DNA of 64,000 bases from Halobacillus_A sp043497005 (GCF_043497005.1 NZ_JBIEKE010000005.1:4493-68492); one strand, 5' to 3'. Positions 1 through 8,809 are shown, counted from the first letter of the stretch. Notes: generated by a model not told the origin, from the letters alone. Numbers and translations are program-made.

Positions 1-313
1 TCTCCTCTTTACGAGAAGCATAAAAGCTGATACCAAAATTTTTGATTTTCCCTCTCGTGTTTTCCATTAACAATTCATTTCGACGGTTCATGACCACATC
101 ATCCGTTCCTTAGACATCTCGTTTGTTTCCAGAAATATTCATACTGTTCCGCCAACAATTTATTCTGCAGTTGAATTTCTTTAAAGCAAACTTCATCCCC
201 CAATCATCGTAGTCACAATAAGGTATCGTCATCATGTCGTTTGATACGTCGTGTCTCATAATACGGATGTGGAGCTTTGTAATACCTCCGAATCCTTTCA
301 TGGGGTTCATCAA
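1..313 (-). pseudogene. Decayed copy of the neighbouring MerR/DUF3967-type plasmid gene
   Basis: The minus strand here is recognisably similar to the middle and end of the intact MerR-type gene at 402-1010. Shared stretches include the blocks around TTAGACATCTCGTTTGTTTCC, AACAATTTATTCTGCAGTTGAAT and the parts coding for the GY-SFF-like and P-ERIREVL-like segments. Compared with the intact gene there are many substitutions and an internal deletion of the coiled-coil part, and no long open frame survives. It extends to the window edge, so its true end is not seen. The simplest reading is a tandem duplication followed by decay. Confidence 0.7.
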
Positions 314-336
314 ACTTTTTAATTATTTATATTTAA

Positions 337-382
337 AAAAACACACAAACGTAAACATCAACGTTTACGTTTGTGTGTTTTT
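337..382. repeat. Dispersed hairpin repeat, copy 1 (candidate partition site or terminator)
   Basis: Perfect 20-bp inverted repeat (337-356 and 363-382) with the spacer ATCAAC. The arms contain AAACGTAAAC and GTTTACGTTT, the same core as at 30541, 44788, 61383 and 62880. It lies just beyond the stop codon of the minus-strand gene at 402-1010 and ends in a T run on that strand, so it could also serve as that gene's terminator. Confidence 0.7.
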
Positions 383-401
383 CTGATTTTATGAGAATAC
401 G

Positions 402-1010
402 CTACTTTAAAGTATGTTCAGGCTCATGGTCATTCTCTTTTCGAGAAAATAATCGAGACCAGAACCCTTGCTTTTGTTTTTGTTCCATGATTTCTCTCAT
501 GGTTTGCATTAACAATTCATCTCGACGGTTCACTTGCTGGACCATCTGTTCCTTAGACATCTCGTTTGTTTCCTTGAGATTGTTTAATTGTTCTTTTAAT
601 TCTACGTACTCTTTTTTTCGTTCTTCGTTTTGTTTGCGGAAAGATTCATTTTGTTCCATCAACAATTTATTCTGCAGTTGAATCTCTTTAAAAAAAGATT
701 CGTATCCCTCAATCATCGTATTCACAATAGGTTTCGGCATCACATTGTTTGATACGTTGTCGATCGTAATAACGGGTACGGAGCTCTGTAATACCTCCCG
801 AATCCGTTCATGTGGTTCACCGGCTTCTTTCATTTTCTCAATGATACAAAAAACTTCTAATGCATCTTCTTCGTAACGCATGTTCCTTCCTCTACCTACA
901 GAAGGAAGAAACTCAGAAAACTGATCCTTCCATGATTGTAGGGTAGTGCGGGGGCGTTTCATCTTTTTTGCGATTTCAGCAAGCGTGTACGTTCGTTCGT
1001 AGTCCATCAT
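402..1010 (-). CDS. MerR-type HTH plasmid protein with coiled coil (DUF3967-like)
   Basis: About 202 residues. The N-terminal 70 residues form a MerR-like winged helix (YTLAEIAKKMKRPRTTLQSW followed by a wing and a dimerisation helix EDALEVFCIIEKMKEAGEP). A long glutamine/glutamate-rich coiled coil follows (residues about 110-175), and the C-terminus ends in an aromatic and basic patch (GFWSRLFSR), an arrangement typical of DUF3967 proteins found on large Bacillus plasmids. Such proteins are thought to act in plasmid maintenance or gene regulation, but no precise role is established. The start at 1010 is chosen because GAGGGTGG lies just upstream; a second ATG follows at 1007. A second family member is at 22687-23319 and decayed pieces are at 1-313 and 26118-26256. 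Confidence 0.75.
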   Translation of the reverse strand: MMDYERTYTLAEIAKKMKRPRTTLQSWKDQFSEFLPSVGRGRNMRYEEDALEVFCIIEKMKEAGEPHERIREVLQSSVPVITIDNVSNNVMPKPIVNTMIEGYESFFKEIQLQNKLLMEQNESFRKQNEERKKEYVELKEQLNNLKETNEMSKEQMVQQVNRRDELLMQTMREIMEQKQKQGFWSRLFSRKENDHEPEHTLK

Positions 1011-1251
1011 TGCCACCCTCTTTCGTATTATCGTCATCTCAACGGCACATATCGTTAGATCAACTTTACTGGTTGTCTTTTATATTCGTCACATCGTCAT
1101 TTGTTTCCTTGATAGAAAGATAGGAGCTTTTGGAATTTAAGAACGAAGTTTGTATATACCTTTTCTCGGCTCATTTAGAATTAGTTCCTTTATTAACCTT
1201 TATTAAAATGAAATCGGATTTTAAAGAAAAAAAATAAATTTTTTATAATTT

Positions 1252-1351
1252 ATTTACGTTTACGTTTACGTAAATGTAAACAAATGTTAAAACCTCACAA
1301 GGTCAATTGTCCAGCGTGATTTTAACAAACGTAAACGTAAACATTTACGTT
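1252..1351. repeat. ACGTAAAC/GTTTACGT repeat cluster upstream of rep
   Basis: Two short arrays of the hexamer family TTTACG/CGTAAA occur here. One, at about 1252-1284, has three direct TTTACG units followed by inverted units. The other, at 1327-1351, reads AACGTAAACGTAAAC and then ATTTACGTT. They share the core of the dispersed hairpins and may be binding sites for the ParA-associated ribbon-helix-helix protein or part of the origin. The rest of 1011-1475 is A+T-rich and shows no credible gene. Confidence 0.5.
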
Positions 1352-1475
1352 ATGAATCCGGTTACAATAGCTGATTTGAAAGGAATAAGGGGGTAGACGA
1401 AGGGGAAGAGACCTTGTATAGTATAAATAAATTCGATAGATTACTAGAAAAGAAGACAAACAATTACATAAATAA

Positions 1476-1576
1476 AAAGAGCGTTGCTGACAACAACGCT
1501 CTTTAAGAAAGCTAGCCCCAAGGCTCACAACCACATGCTAGCTTCAAATAGGAACCATGATGCTGACAACATCATG
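1476..1576 (+). promoter_or_regulatory. Three consecutive hairpins in the rep leader, two with the same CTGACAA loop
   Basis: Hairpin 1: 11-bp perfect stem 1476-1486/1494-1504 (AAAGAGCGTTG) with loop CTGACAA. Hairpin 2: AAGCTAGC/GCTAGCTT at 1509-1516/1537-1544. Hairpin 3: CATGATG/CATCATG at 1556-1562/1570-1576, again with loop CTGACAA. Two different stems carrying an identical 7-nt loop point to selection on the structure. With the terminator at 1702-1734 this resembles an antisense-RNA-controlled rep leader, but no antisense promoter has been proven. Confidence 0.5.
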
Positions 1577-1701
1577 TCTTTGAATATATTATATACTTTA
1601 CTATATAATATCATTCATTTTTGCGCAAGAATTTTCGGCTTCTTTATTCAATTTTAAAAGTGGAAAATTCTGTGTACCTCTTATTTGAAGTTATGGTGAA
1701 G

Positions 1702-1734
1702 ACCGTTATGGGCTAAGGCTTGTAACGGTTTTTT
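1702..1734 (+). terminator. Intrinsic terminator just before rep (possible attenuator)
   Basis: ACCGTTA (1702-1708) pairs with TAACGGT (1723-1729), followed by a run of T. It ends 32 bases before the rep start codon, so transcripts from upstream would have to read through it. Inc18-type plasmids control rep by such a conditional terminator. The stem is short (7 bp, 14-nt loop), so confidence is moderate. Confidence 0.5.
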
Positions 1735-1766
1735 GTATGCCATTTTTCATTAAGGGAGGGTATGTT

Positions 1767-3269
1767 ATGGATGTATCGAGTGTTATAGAATTTATCACCC
1801 GTAAAAGTTTAAAAACCTTCAAAACAAAAGGATCCAGGGCTTCTTTACCAAAGCAGCATGAGGCTTATAAAAGAGAATCTGATAATAAAGGCATCGTGTT
1901 TGTTTCGCCTTCTAAAGAAAAATTGAGTCAGGGAAAAGGTCATATCGTAACGTCTTATGAGACGCTGCAGGAACAATGTGACCACCTGACGCATTGGACG
2001 CCGAATACCTTTTTAGGTGGTACATACATAGATTTCAAAAAGCGTATTCTCCAAGGACATACGAAAGAGAACTTAAAACAGATCAATACCTTCGTTGTTG
2101 ATGTTGATACCAAAAATACGGACTTATTTGCCTTTTTCTTAGCCTGTGAAGAAGAAGGGATCCCAGCTCCAAGTATCATCTTAGAAACGCCAAGAGGCTA
2201 TCAATTTTATTTTGTGCTGGAAGCTCCCATGTTTTTGACTAAAGAGAGCAATTATCAAGTGCTCAAAGTAGCCAATCGTATTGTAGCCAACATAAAAGAA
2301 GCATTGGGCAGCCATGTTCCAGTTGATCAAGGGTGCACTCCTTTTGGGTTTTATCGAATTCCTAACAATGAAAATGTGTTGTACTTTAATGATCAACAGA
2401 CGGTGTCTGCTGCTGCTTTTATTGAGTGGTCCAAAGCGTATGAGAAAAGAAAGCGTAAAGGAGCTTTTCATGTAGTCTACGCTCCGAATCAGGAAGCTCA
2501 GATTCATCAAGAATGGTATCGAACACTTCTAAACTCAACTCATATCCAACAAGGACACTACATGAGCAGTCGTAATAATGCTCTTTTGACGCTGGCCATT
2601 GCGAATTATGCGAGTGGCCGTACATATGAAGAAGCTTTTAATGAGCTGGATCAATTTAACTCTAATTTAGAAAACCCTATAAATCCAAGAGAGTTTAAAC
2701 GCACGATGAAGTCTGCTTACTCAGGACGCTACAAAGGGGCTAAGAAAGAATATATTCAAGGGTTACTCGATCAATGGACCGATCAATCTATTAATCTTGC
2801 AAAGGGCAAGGGGTGGTATAAGTTTAAGAAGGCAAGAAAAGACCGTGAACGCTCTCATTATGAGGAATGGGAACAGGATATCCTAGATTATTTAAAAACG
2901 CACACAAGCTCAGAAGAGGAGCTTACAGATGTATTTATTTGTGATTCCCAAGCAAAATTAGCTGAACGACTAGGGATGGCTGTATCTACGTTAAAAGAAG
3001 TCTTAAAGCGTTCCACTAAGATTATGAAAGTAGTAAAAGGAAAAGGCCGTGGACAACAAACTTATATAGCTAGCCGAGAGGTTTTATTTAAGTGCTTTTT
3101 ACAGCTACGTAAAAAGCTTATTCATCATGGAGTCACATGGAAAGCAATGTACCAGGCGTTTCTGTTTGAAGATAAATCTCTAGAAGATGTATTTGAGTTG
3201 TTCTTTCTCCCATTTGAACAGTGGACGATTGAGCATGAAAAACGATGTAGAACTCCAATGATTTGTTGA
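1767..3269 (+). CDS. Plasmid replication protein, primase-polymerase type
   Basis: About 500 residues. The N-terminal half looks like an archaeo-eukaryotic primase fold: an acidic metal-binding motif (FVVDVDTKN, near residue 110), a TPRGYQFYFVL strand and a later RIPN element. The middle (about 270-330) resembles a primase C-terminal domain (NNALLTLAIANYASGRTYEEA) and the end carries a helix-turn-helix (LAERLGMAVSTLKEVLKRS). Proteins of this design serve as replication initiators on large Firmicute plasmids. The start at 1767 has TAAGGGAGGG six bases upstream; an in-frame ATG at 1737 lies inside the terminator hairpin's downstream edge and lacks a ribosome site. The neighbouring hairpin leader and palindromic region fit an origin. 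No catalytic test is possible from sequence alone. Confidence 0.75.
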   Translation: MDVSSVIEFITRKSLKTFKTKGSRASLPKQHEAYKRESDNKGIVFVSPSKEKLSQGKGHIVTSYETLQEQCDHLTHWTPNTFLGGTYIDFKKRILQGHTKENLKQINTFVVDVDTKNTDLFAFFLACEEEGIPAPSIILETPRGYQFYFVLEAPMFLTKESNYQVLKVANRIVANIKEALGSHVPVDQGCTPFGFYRIPNNENVLYFNDQQTVSAAAFIEWSKAYEKRKRKGAFHVVYAPNQEAQIHQEWYRTLLNSTHIQQGHYMSSRNNALLTLAIANYASGRTYEEAFNELDQFNSNLENPINPREFKRTMKSAYSGRYKGAKKEYIQGLLDQWTDQSINLAKGKGWYKFKKARKDRERSHYEEWEQDILDYLKTHTSSEEELTDVFICDSQAKLAERLGMAVSTLKEVLKRSTKIMKVVKGKGRGQQTYIASREVLFKCFLQLRKKLIHHGVTWKAMYQAFLFEDKSLEDVFELFFLPFEQWTIEHEKRCRTPMIC

Positions 3270-3788
3270 AAAAATAATAAGCCAGTCTGCCAATACATAT
3301 CTGTATTCTCCTGTGTGTCGTTAACGTCTAATTAGGTTGATGGGATGTTTTAAGCTATTTTGATTATTAAAAAATAATTCTTAGATGGGTTTCATTAAAA
3401 GTATAAGCTGAATATGCAGATGAATGATTATCATAAACTTTTGAAGAAGAAAAATGCCTTTAATAAATTAATTAATTTAAGTTAAAGTCATAAAAATAAT
3501 AAGTTTTTTCTTCATATAAAATTACATAAAATTATTCATTAGTTTTTAGTATGTCTAAGATTTTATTAAGCTCCTAAATTTTTTATTCAATATTTACTCT
3601 TTTTCTTCCAAAGTGTAATTCTTTATTTAGGATATATTCATCTGGAGTTGGCGTGATGGTTCAGTAAGAAAATCATATGACTTTATTTTAATTTTTTGTA
3701 AATTTGGAATTTTCAACCTTGCCCCCCTTGTTTTTCTATGGTAAACTTTGGTTATAAAATGGTAATTTAAAGGTAATTAAGTGGTTTT

Positions 3789-3943
3789 GATCCCACCAGT
3801 TAATTTTGGATTAAAAGGCGATATAAAAACATTATCTAACAAACACTCTCGTGACCACTCAATCACTACGTCAACGATTGAGTGGTCACGAGAGTAAAAG
3901 ATAATATTTTTATATCTAAGTGTGTAGTGGTATTGGTGGGGTC
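3789..3943. repeat. Nested inverted repeat, origin or transfer-origin candidate
   Basis: Inner arms: perfect 20-bp inverted repeat 3845-3864/3876-3895 (ACTCTCGTGACCACTCAATC) with an 11-nt loop. Middle arms: 3820-3837/3899-3916, 17 of 18 positions pairing. Outer arms: GATCCCACCA at 3789-3798 pairs with TGGTGGGGTC at 3934-3943 apart from one wobble. Three nested stems around one centre are unlikely by chance. It sits between rep and the conjugation operon, fitting an oriT or a single-strand origin. Bases 3270-3788 are A+T-rich without a credible gene. Confidence 0.7.
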
Positions 3944-3985
3944 AGTTTAGCTAGTTATTTTGTGGTGGAGAGTAAGGTGATAGAG

Positions 3986-4026
3986 ATTAAGTTCAAGGGA
4001 TTAAGTTCAAGAGATAAGTTCAAGGG
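3986..4026 (+). repeat. Three tandem 13-14 bp repeats (iteron-like)
   Basis: ATTAAGTTCAAGGG, ATTAAGTTCAAGAG and ATAAGTTCAAGGG follow head to tail. A second unit, GGTAATTTAA, recurs at 3761, 4069 and 4091. Short tandem repeats beside a large palindrome support an origin or relaxase/initiator binding region. Confidence 0.5.
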
Positions 4027-4195
4027 AAAATAGTGATTTATGGAGGGAGTTTTTTATGATTTATAGTGGTAATTTAAAGGTTGTTTAGTGGTAATTTAAT
4101 GGTGATTTGATTGTCGTTATTGTGGCGTTTGATTGTTCAGGGAAATTTATTCCTTTATATTTGGAGGTGCTTACATTGATTATGAAAGGGTTGTT

Positions 4196-4885
4196 ATGAT
4201 GGATTTTATTTTAAGCGAAAAACGAAAGGAAGTATTAGAGACGATTGATCGTTTTGGGGTGATTACGAATCGGCAGCTGGAAAAGTTTTTGAGTTACATG
4301 GGAGTTAATACGATCCGACGGGGGAGGCAACAGTTAAAGGAATTAGGTTTCATTGAAGAAAAGTCGTTTGGAAGAAGAAAAGTTAGCACGATTACGAAGA
4401 AAGGTTCTGAATATGTCGGTCAGATCATGACGGGAGCGAGTTCTTCTTATTCTCAATTGCAGCATGATTTGACGGTGAATGAGATTGTGCATGCTTTGGT
4501 TCAGCAATATAAAGAGAAAGGTCATTCGGTGACGTTTCTGACAGAGAGGGAGGTCATACGTAAAGCGTTTCTATCTTTATCGTATGAAGAGATCAAGAAG
4601 CCGAATAAGTTAAGGCATTTATCTAAAGAAGTCCCTGATTTTTTATTGAATTTCCGAGATCAGAGTTTTGCTTTTGAAGTGGAGCTGAACCGAAAAACTC
4701 ACCAGCGTATTGAAAAGAAAGTGCAGCAGTATAAGCAGTCTGTTGAAGAAAATACTTATTCCAGGGTTTTTTATATTTGTAAAGATGAAGGGATTCGAAG
4801 ACATGTGGAGTCTTTTGCCAAGGGGGTTGGAGTCGATATTCATTTTTTGATGTTACATGAGGTCATTGACGACGAGGAGGTTTGA
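4196..4885 (+). CDS. Replication-relaxation family protein (Replic_Relax), candidate relaxase
   Basis: About 229 residues. The N-terminal 70 residues form a winged helix (RKEVLETIDRFGVITNRQLEKFL then a wing ending in TITKKG). The C-terminal half has a pattern that recalls PD-(D/E)xK nucleases: PDFLLNF, then FAFEVELNRKTHQRIEKKVQQYK. This layout is that of the plasmid Replic_Relax family. It sits 6 bases before the coupling-protein gene and next to the palindromic region, and no other relaxase-like protein is visible in the window, so it may process the transfer origin. Starts at 4196 or 4199; AAAGGG lies 5 bases upstream of 4196. Function as a DNA-processing enzyme is inference. Confidence 0.65.
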   Translation: MMDFILSEKRKEVLETIDRFGVITNRQLEKFLSYMGVNTIRRGRQQLKELGFIEEKSFGRRKVSTITKKGSEYVGQIMTGASSSYSQLQHDLTVNEIVHALVQQYKEKGHSVTFLTEREVIRKAFLSLSYEEIKKPNKLRHLSKEVPDFLLNFRDQSFAFEVELNRKTHQRIEKKVQQYKQSVEENTYSRVFYICKDEGIRRHVESFAKGVGVDIHFLMLHEVIDDEEV

Positions 4886-4891
4886 TTCCTT

Positions 4892-6937
4892 TTGGCTGAT
4901 GAAAAGGAGAATGATGTTTTAGAGGTAATCGGAGTGGTGGCAGGGATTCTTTTAGGTGTAGCTTTATTGGCTGTACTGTGTCCCATTGTTTTACTCGCTC
5001 TTTTGATTTTTGGTCTGACGTTGAGCACGAAGAAAGTTAAATGGCTGACTTACGCTAGTATTCTAGGCGGCATTACTTTTGCTCTGACGGTTTACTTTGC
5101 CGGATGGACCGAATTGTTTCAATATCTTCCTATTGTGTTTTCTTTGTTTGGAATGGATCGTTTCATCGATCCGATTCAAGAGGCGATCAATCAAGGAGAA
5201 GGTTTTCAACTTAGTTTTGCTTCTTATGTTTTGATTCTTTCTTCTGCTTTTGTCGTTGCTCGAATCTTCCTCAGCGTTTACCAGTTTCTGAGAGGAAAAG
5301 TGGTAAAACCCAAAGAGGATTACATTCAGGAATACCGAGCATCTAAAGACTATCAATCTATCTTTAACCAGCGCTATCAGTTGAATCGTAAAGTACAGTC
5401 CAAGTATCGGAAATCTAAAAGAGCAGAAGTTCAAAAAGAAGGACGTACTACGGATGTTTTACTGGGGATTGATGAATATGGGAAGCCGGCTCATATGGAC
5501 TTAAAGGAAACGAATCAGCATGTTTTGCTTCAAGGAACGACTGGAAGTGGGAAAACCATTGTCTCTTATTCTTTAGTCGAAACGACATTAATGAATGGGG
5601 AAACGGTCTTTTTCATCGATGGAAAAGGTGATCCTAAAACGATCAAAGAACTCCAGTCTTTATGTGATTCTTACGGAAGGAAACTGCATGTCTTTTCCGA
5701 GCATACGAAACTCAAATACAATCCGATCCGTAATGGCAACCGTACGAGCGTGACCGATCGAATCATGGCGATCTTCGACTGGAGTAATGAATTTTACAAA
5801 AATGAAGCTGAAAATCAATTGCAGAAGGTGATTCATTTTCTAGATGATTACGGCTTTGGGCGTGATCTTGAGAATGTGACCCACTATTTATCCATTCCTC
5901 GGATTTATGAGGTGTTAACTAAGGATTATGAAACGGTAGAAGAGACGGTTTATGAGAAGATTCCTGTAAAACAAGAGGTTCCAGATAAAGGTGATACCGA
6001 TGACATTTTAGGCATCATGAGTGATGAAGAACAGCCGAAAGAAGCCACTGAATATAAAGTTCAAGAAAAAACGATTGAGCGAAGGAAGCAAACGGATCGA
6101 GCTAAAAAATACATGCGGTATTTTTTTGATAAGGAAGTCCTCTCTGATGAAGAGATAGAAGCTATCTTAAGCGGTGAAGATCAAACTAGCCAATTATTTA
6201 GAGGGATGCAGTCTCAATTAGAAAAGTTGTTGTATTCGGAACTTGGACACTTACTAGAGGATACAGAAGATGGGCTTGATCTGATGGATATTGTGCAAAA
6301 AGGAGAGAGTGTTGTATTCTCTTTTAACTCTTTAAGTTATGCCGAATTCATGAAACGTTTTGCTCGTTTCGTGATTGCTGATATCTCTAATGTGGTGCAA
6401 CAACAGTTTGGAAATGAGCAGAACCACGGCATCACGGGCGTTTTTGATGAATTTGGGGCTTATGGGTCAAGTACTATTGTCGATATTGTTGCTCGGTCTA
6501 GAAGCGCTAATTTTAGAGCCGTTATTGGGATTCAGTCCTTTGCTGATTTAGATATTCAAGGTCAGGATATTTCTCAACAAGTCATTGATAACGTGAACAC
6601 CTTTTTCCTCGGGCGTTCGAATAGCGATTCATCACCAGAAAAGGCATCCAATGTGATGGGTACTTTTAAAGACGTTGATATCACACACCAGCTTGAAAAC
6701 AAAGGGAATTTGTTTAAACGCATCGATTTCAAAAGCGAAAAAGGGACCACCCGAAATGTTAATCGGTTTTATGTTCATCCTGATCAAATCAAGGAGTTTA
6801 CTACTGGAGAATTTGCTGTTTTTCAAAAAGCTGTAAAGGAACGGGCGAAGCGTAGGATTATTTATTTTAGGAATCCTCTAGAAGGATTAGATGATTCAGC
6901 TCCTAAAAGGGGTTTTTCACTTTTGAAAGGAAGATGA
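4892..6937 (+). CDS. VirD4/TcpA-like conjugation coupling ATPase
   Basis: About 681 residues. Two hydrophobic membrane pairs occupy the first 135 residues. The Walker A motif GTTGSGKT is near residue 215 and the Walker B region GVFDEFGAYG near 516. Other coupling-protein signatures are VFFIDGKGD and the late QSFADLDIQG/RSRSANFRAVIGIQ segment, in which type IV coupling proteins have conserved Arg and Gln residues. It would recruit the relaxase-DNA complex to the channel at the cytoplasmic membrane. The start codon is TTG with GAGGAGG 11 bases upstream. A charged, variable insertion near 350-400 is specific to this protein. The next gene overlaps or starts within a few bases, so the operon is tight. 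Confidence 0.85.
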   Translation: MADEKENDVLEVIGVVAGILLGVALLAVLCPIVLLALLIFGLTLSTKKVKWLTYASILGGITFALTVYFAGWTELFQYLPIVFSLFGMDRFIDPIQEAINQGEGFQLSFASYVLILSSAFVVARIFLSVYQFLRGKVVKPKEDYIQEYRASKDYQSIFNQRYQLNRKVQSKYRKSKRAEVQKEGRTTDVLLGIDEYGKPAHMDLKETNQHVLLQGTTGSGKTIVSYSLVETTLMNGETVFFIDGKGDPKTIKELQSLCDSYGRKLHVFSEHTKLKYNPIRNGNRTSVTDRIMAIFDWSNEFYKNEAENQLQKVIHFLDDYGFGRDLENVTHYLSIPRIYEVLTKDYETVEETVYEKIPVKQEVPDKGDTDDILGIMSDEEQPKEATEYKVQEKTIERRKQTDRAKKYMRYFFDKEVLSDEEIEAILSGEDQTSQLFRGMQSQLEKLLYSELGHLLEDTEDGLDLMDIVQKGESVVFSFNSLSYAEFMKRFARFVIADISNVVQQQFGNEQNHGITGVFDEFGAYGSSTIVDIVARSRSANFRAVIGIQSFADLDIQGQDISQQVIDNVNTFFLGRSNSDSSPEKASNVMGTFKDVDITHQLENKGNLFKRIDFKSEKGTTRNVNRFYVHPDQIKEFTTGEFAVFQKAVKERAKRRIIYFRNPLEGLDDSAPKRGFSLLKGR

Positions 6938-6942
6938 GATAT

Positions 6943-7998
6943 ATGAAGGCATCGATCAAAACTCTTAAGCCAAAACTCCAAAGGTTTTTCTTTCAATTTA
7001 AGAAGCCGAAGAAAGATAGCCGAAAGCTCCCTAAAGCTAAACGTTCTTCTGGAAAAGGCCTGCGTGTCCTCTTATGGATGTTGCTTTTCTTGGTCGTTGT
7101 GGCTTCTCCCTTAGCATTTATTCGATCAGGGAATGCGCTTTTATCGTCGAAAGACAATACGGAGCGTTTGGAAGAAGTTCAAGCCAATGTTGGAATGGAT
7201 CGTCAATCGTATTCTCGGGAAGAAGTTGAGATTTATGGAAATCAAGTGGTGGATGCGTATATCAATATTCCTCAAGATGGAGAGGAACGCCAGGACACTC
7301 TTGATGGACTAGAAAGCTATTATGCGGAAGACGTTCCGATTCCTTCTTATCAGGACTTAAACGGTTATCGATCCCTCGATGAAAAGACGCTTTATAACAT
7401 TGAGGAACATAAAGATTGGATTGTTTTACAGTACCGTGTTGATTACACCAATGTCACCATCGAAGAGGTAGAAAAAGAAGTGGAGAAAGATGGAGACGAT
7501 GATGAAAGCAAAACAGAAACTGTGGAGGAAGAAGAAGAGAATACCCAATCTGCTCTGTTGAATATTCCGATTCAAGCTGATGAACGCCAATATAGTGTCG
7601 TAGAACAACCTTACTTTACGGAAATTCCTTCCCTTATGGGAGAAGGGGAAAAGATTACGGATTCTATGGAAGGTCAGGAAGAAGTTAGTACTCAAGAAGT
7701 TCAGGAAGTGAAGACATGGCTTGAAGATTTCTTTACCACCTATGCCAATGATGAGCCAGAGGACATGGAGTATATCATGGAGGAACCTCAAACATTAGGA
7801 GGACTTCAATCCTTTGTGGCTCTAGATGATCCTACCATTTATCGAGATGGAGAGCAGCAGTATGTTGTGAAAACTGGAGCTACTTTTGAAGATGAAGATA
7901 TTAAGGCTCGTCACCAAGAGAATTTCACCTTAGAGATTGAGAAGAAAGACGGTCGTTTTTACGTGAATGAATTCAATAATACCTTAGGAGGTCAATAA
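6943..7998 (+). CDS. TcpC/ConB-type (VirB8-like) conjugation protein
   Basis: About 351 residues. A basic cytoplasmic tail of 40 residues is followed by one membrane helix (VLLWMLLFLVVVASPLAFI) and a long extracellular part that appears to hold two NTF2-like domains (about 85-230 and 235-350) separated by a strongly acidic linker. That is the architecture of TcpC of pCW3 and ConB of ICEBs1, structural parts of the Gram-positive transfer channel comparable to VirB8. The start at 6943 gives better ribosome-site spacing (AAAGGAAG) than the ATG at 6934. It follows the coupling protein without a gap. Confidence 0.75.
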   Translation: MKASIKTLKPKLQRFFFQFKKPKKDSRKLPKAKRSSGKGLRVLLWMLLFLVVVASPLAFIRSGNALLSSKDNTERLEEVQANVGMDRQSYSREEVEIYGNQVVDAYINIPQDGEERQDTLDGLESYYAEDVPIPSYQDLNGYRSLDEKTLYNIEEHKDWIVLQYRVDYTNVTIEEVEKEVEKDGDDDESKTETVEEEEENTQSALLNIPIQADERQYSVVEQPYFTEIPSLMGEGEKITDSMEGQEEVSTQEVQEVKTWLEDFFTTYANDEPEDMEYIMEEPQTLGGLQSFVALDDPTIYRDGEQQYVVKTGATFEDEDIKARHQENFTLEIEKKDGRFYVNEFNNTLGGQ

Positions 7999-8000
7999 TG

Positions 8001-8264
8001 ATGAATTTACTTGAAATGATGAATTACTTGGTACTTGGTTCTTTGCCGACTTTGGATGGCATTGAGAGTTGGATTGTGAATGAAGGAGGAAATGCGGTTG
8101 CAATCATCTTGGTAGGCTTTGCGATTTTCTACCTTGTGAGACAAAGCTGGGGCAAACTTATTGGTTTTATGTTGATCGCTGCACTTGTATTCTTTGCTGT
8201 CGGTAATCCTGACACCATGCTTACGAACATTGAAGGCATTTGGAGGGAAGTAACAGGGGGGTAA
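8001..8264 (+). CDS. TcpD-like small membrane protein
   Basis: About 87 residues with two membrane helices (VAIILVGFAIFYLV and IGFMLIAALVFFAV) and a short N-terminal region. Small proteins of this design (TcpD, ConC-like) lie in the same operon position of Gram-positive conjugation modules, but their exact role in the channel is not known. AGGAGGT precedes two adjacent ATGs at 7998 and 8001; the second has the more usual spacing. Confidence 0.65.
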   Translation: MNLLEMMNYLVLGSLPTLDGIESWIVNEGGNAVAIILVGFAIFYLVRQSWGKLIGFMLIAALVFFAVGNPDTMLTNIEGIWREVTGG

Positions 8265-8266
8265 TC

Positions 8267-8809
8267 ATGAAAGTCACTTACAATTACAAACGAGTGTTTC
8301 AACACCCGATCACCTTATACCGGATTGGCGATGTCCGGCTCCCGTACGGCATCGCCCTTCTACGGGTGACCGTTGCGGGTATCATTTTAGGGATTATGTT
8401 TTTGTTTCGTGATGTAGTGAACGCTGTGGGTTCGATCATGTCTGGTTTAACCTTGGTTCTGTATATAGGGATTCCCTATCTTTTATCAGGTTTTTTATTG
8501 AAGAAGTCCTTTAATGGCAAACGAATCCATTATTTCATGTACGACTTTATTCGGTACTTTTTTGGCTGGTATCTTCCTAAGAAACGTCTAGCCAATGATG
8601 AAGAAGTGCTTTATAGCAACACGAAAGCTATCACTTTTGAGAAAACCATTATCCTACGGAAAGAAGGGAATGCTCATGCAACTTCGAACTCCGATCAAGA
8701 CCGTACACAACAATCTGATGCTTACGAAAAGCGGGGAAATCTGGGCGTATTACCGAATCTCTCCGAGCGTCATTCCAGTCGCGAATTACGAAAAGTTAGA
8801 GAATCATAA
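8267..8809 (+). CDS. TcpE-family conjugation protein
   Basis: About 180 residues. The segment YNYKRVFQHPITLYRIGDVRLP at the start, two or three hydrophobic helices (about 25-90) and a conserved RIHYFMYDFIRYF stretch match the TcpE/ConD family, membrane proteins needed for conjugative transfer. The start follows a GGGGGG ribosome site. The last 45 codons overlap the beginning of the VirB4 gene in another frame, so this tail is hydrophilic and may be poorly constrained; a shorter functional protein would end near residue 135. Confidence 0.7.
   Translation: MKVTYNYKRVFQHPITLYRIGDVRLPYGIALLRVTVAGIILGIMFLFRDVVNAVGSIMSGLTLVLYIGIPYLLSGFLLKKSFNGKRIHYFMYDFIRYFFGWYLPKKRLANDEEVLYSNTKAITFEKTIILRKEGNAHATSNSDQDRTQQSDAYEKRGNLGVLPNLSERHSSRELRKVRES

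Noticed and set aside
1322..1534. Minus-strand gene in the rep leader
   Set aside because: The frame overlaps the hairpins and repeat region, has no ribosome site and encodes low-complexity sequence.
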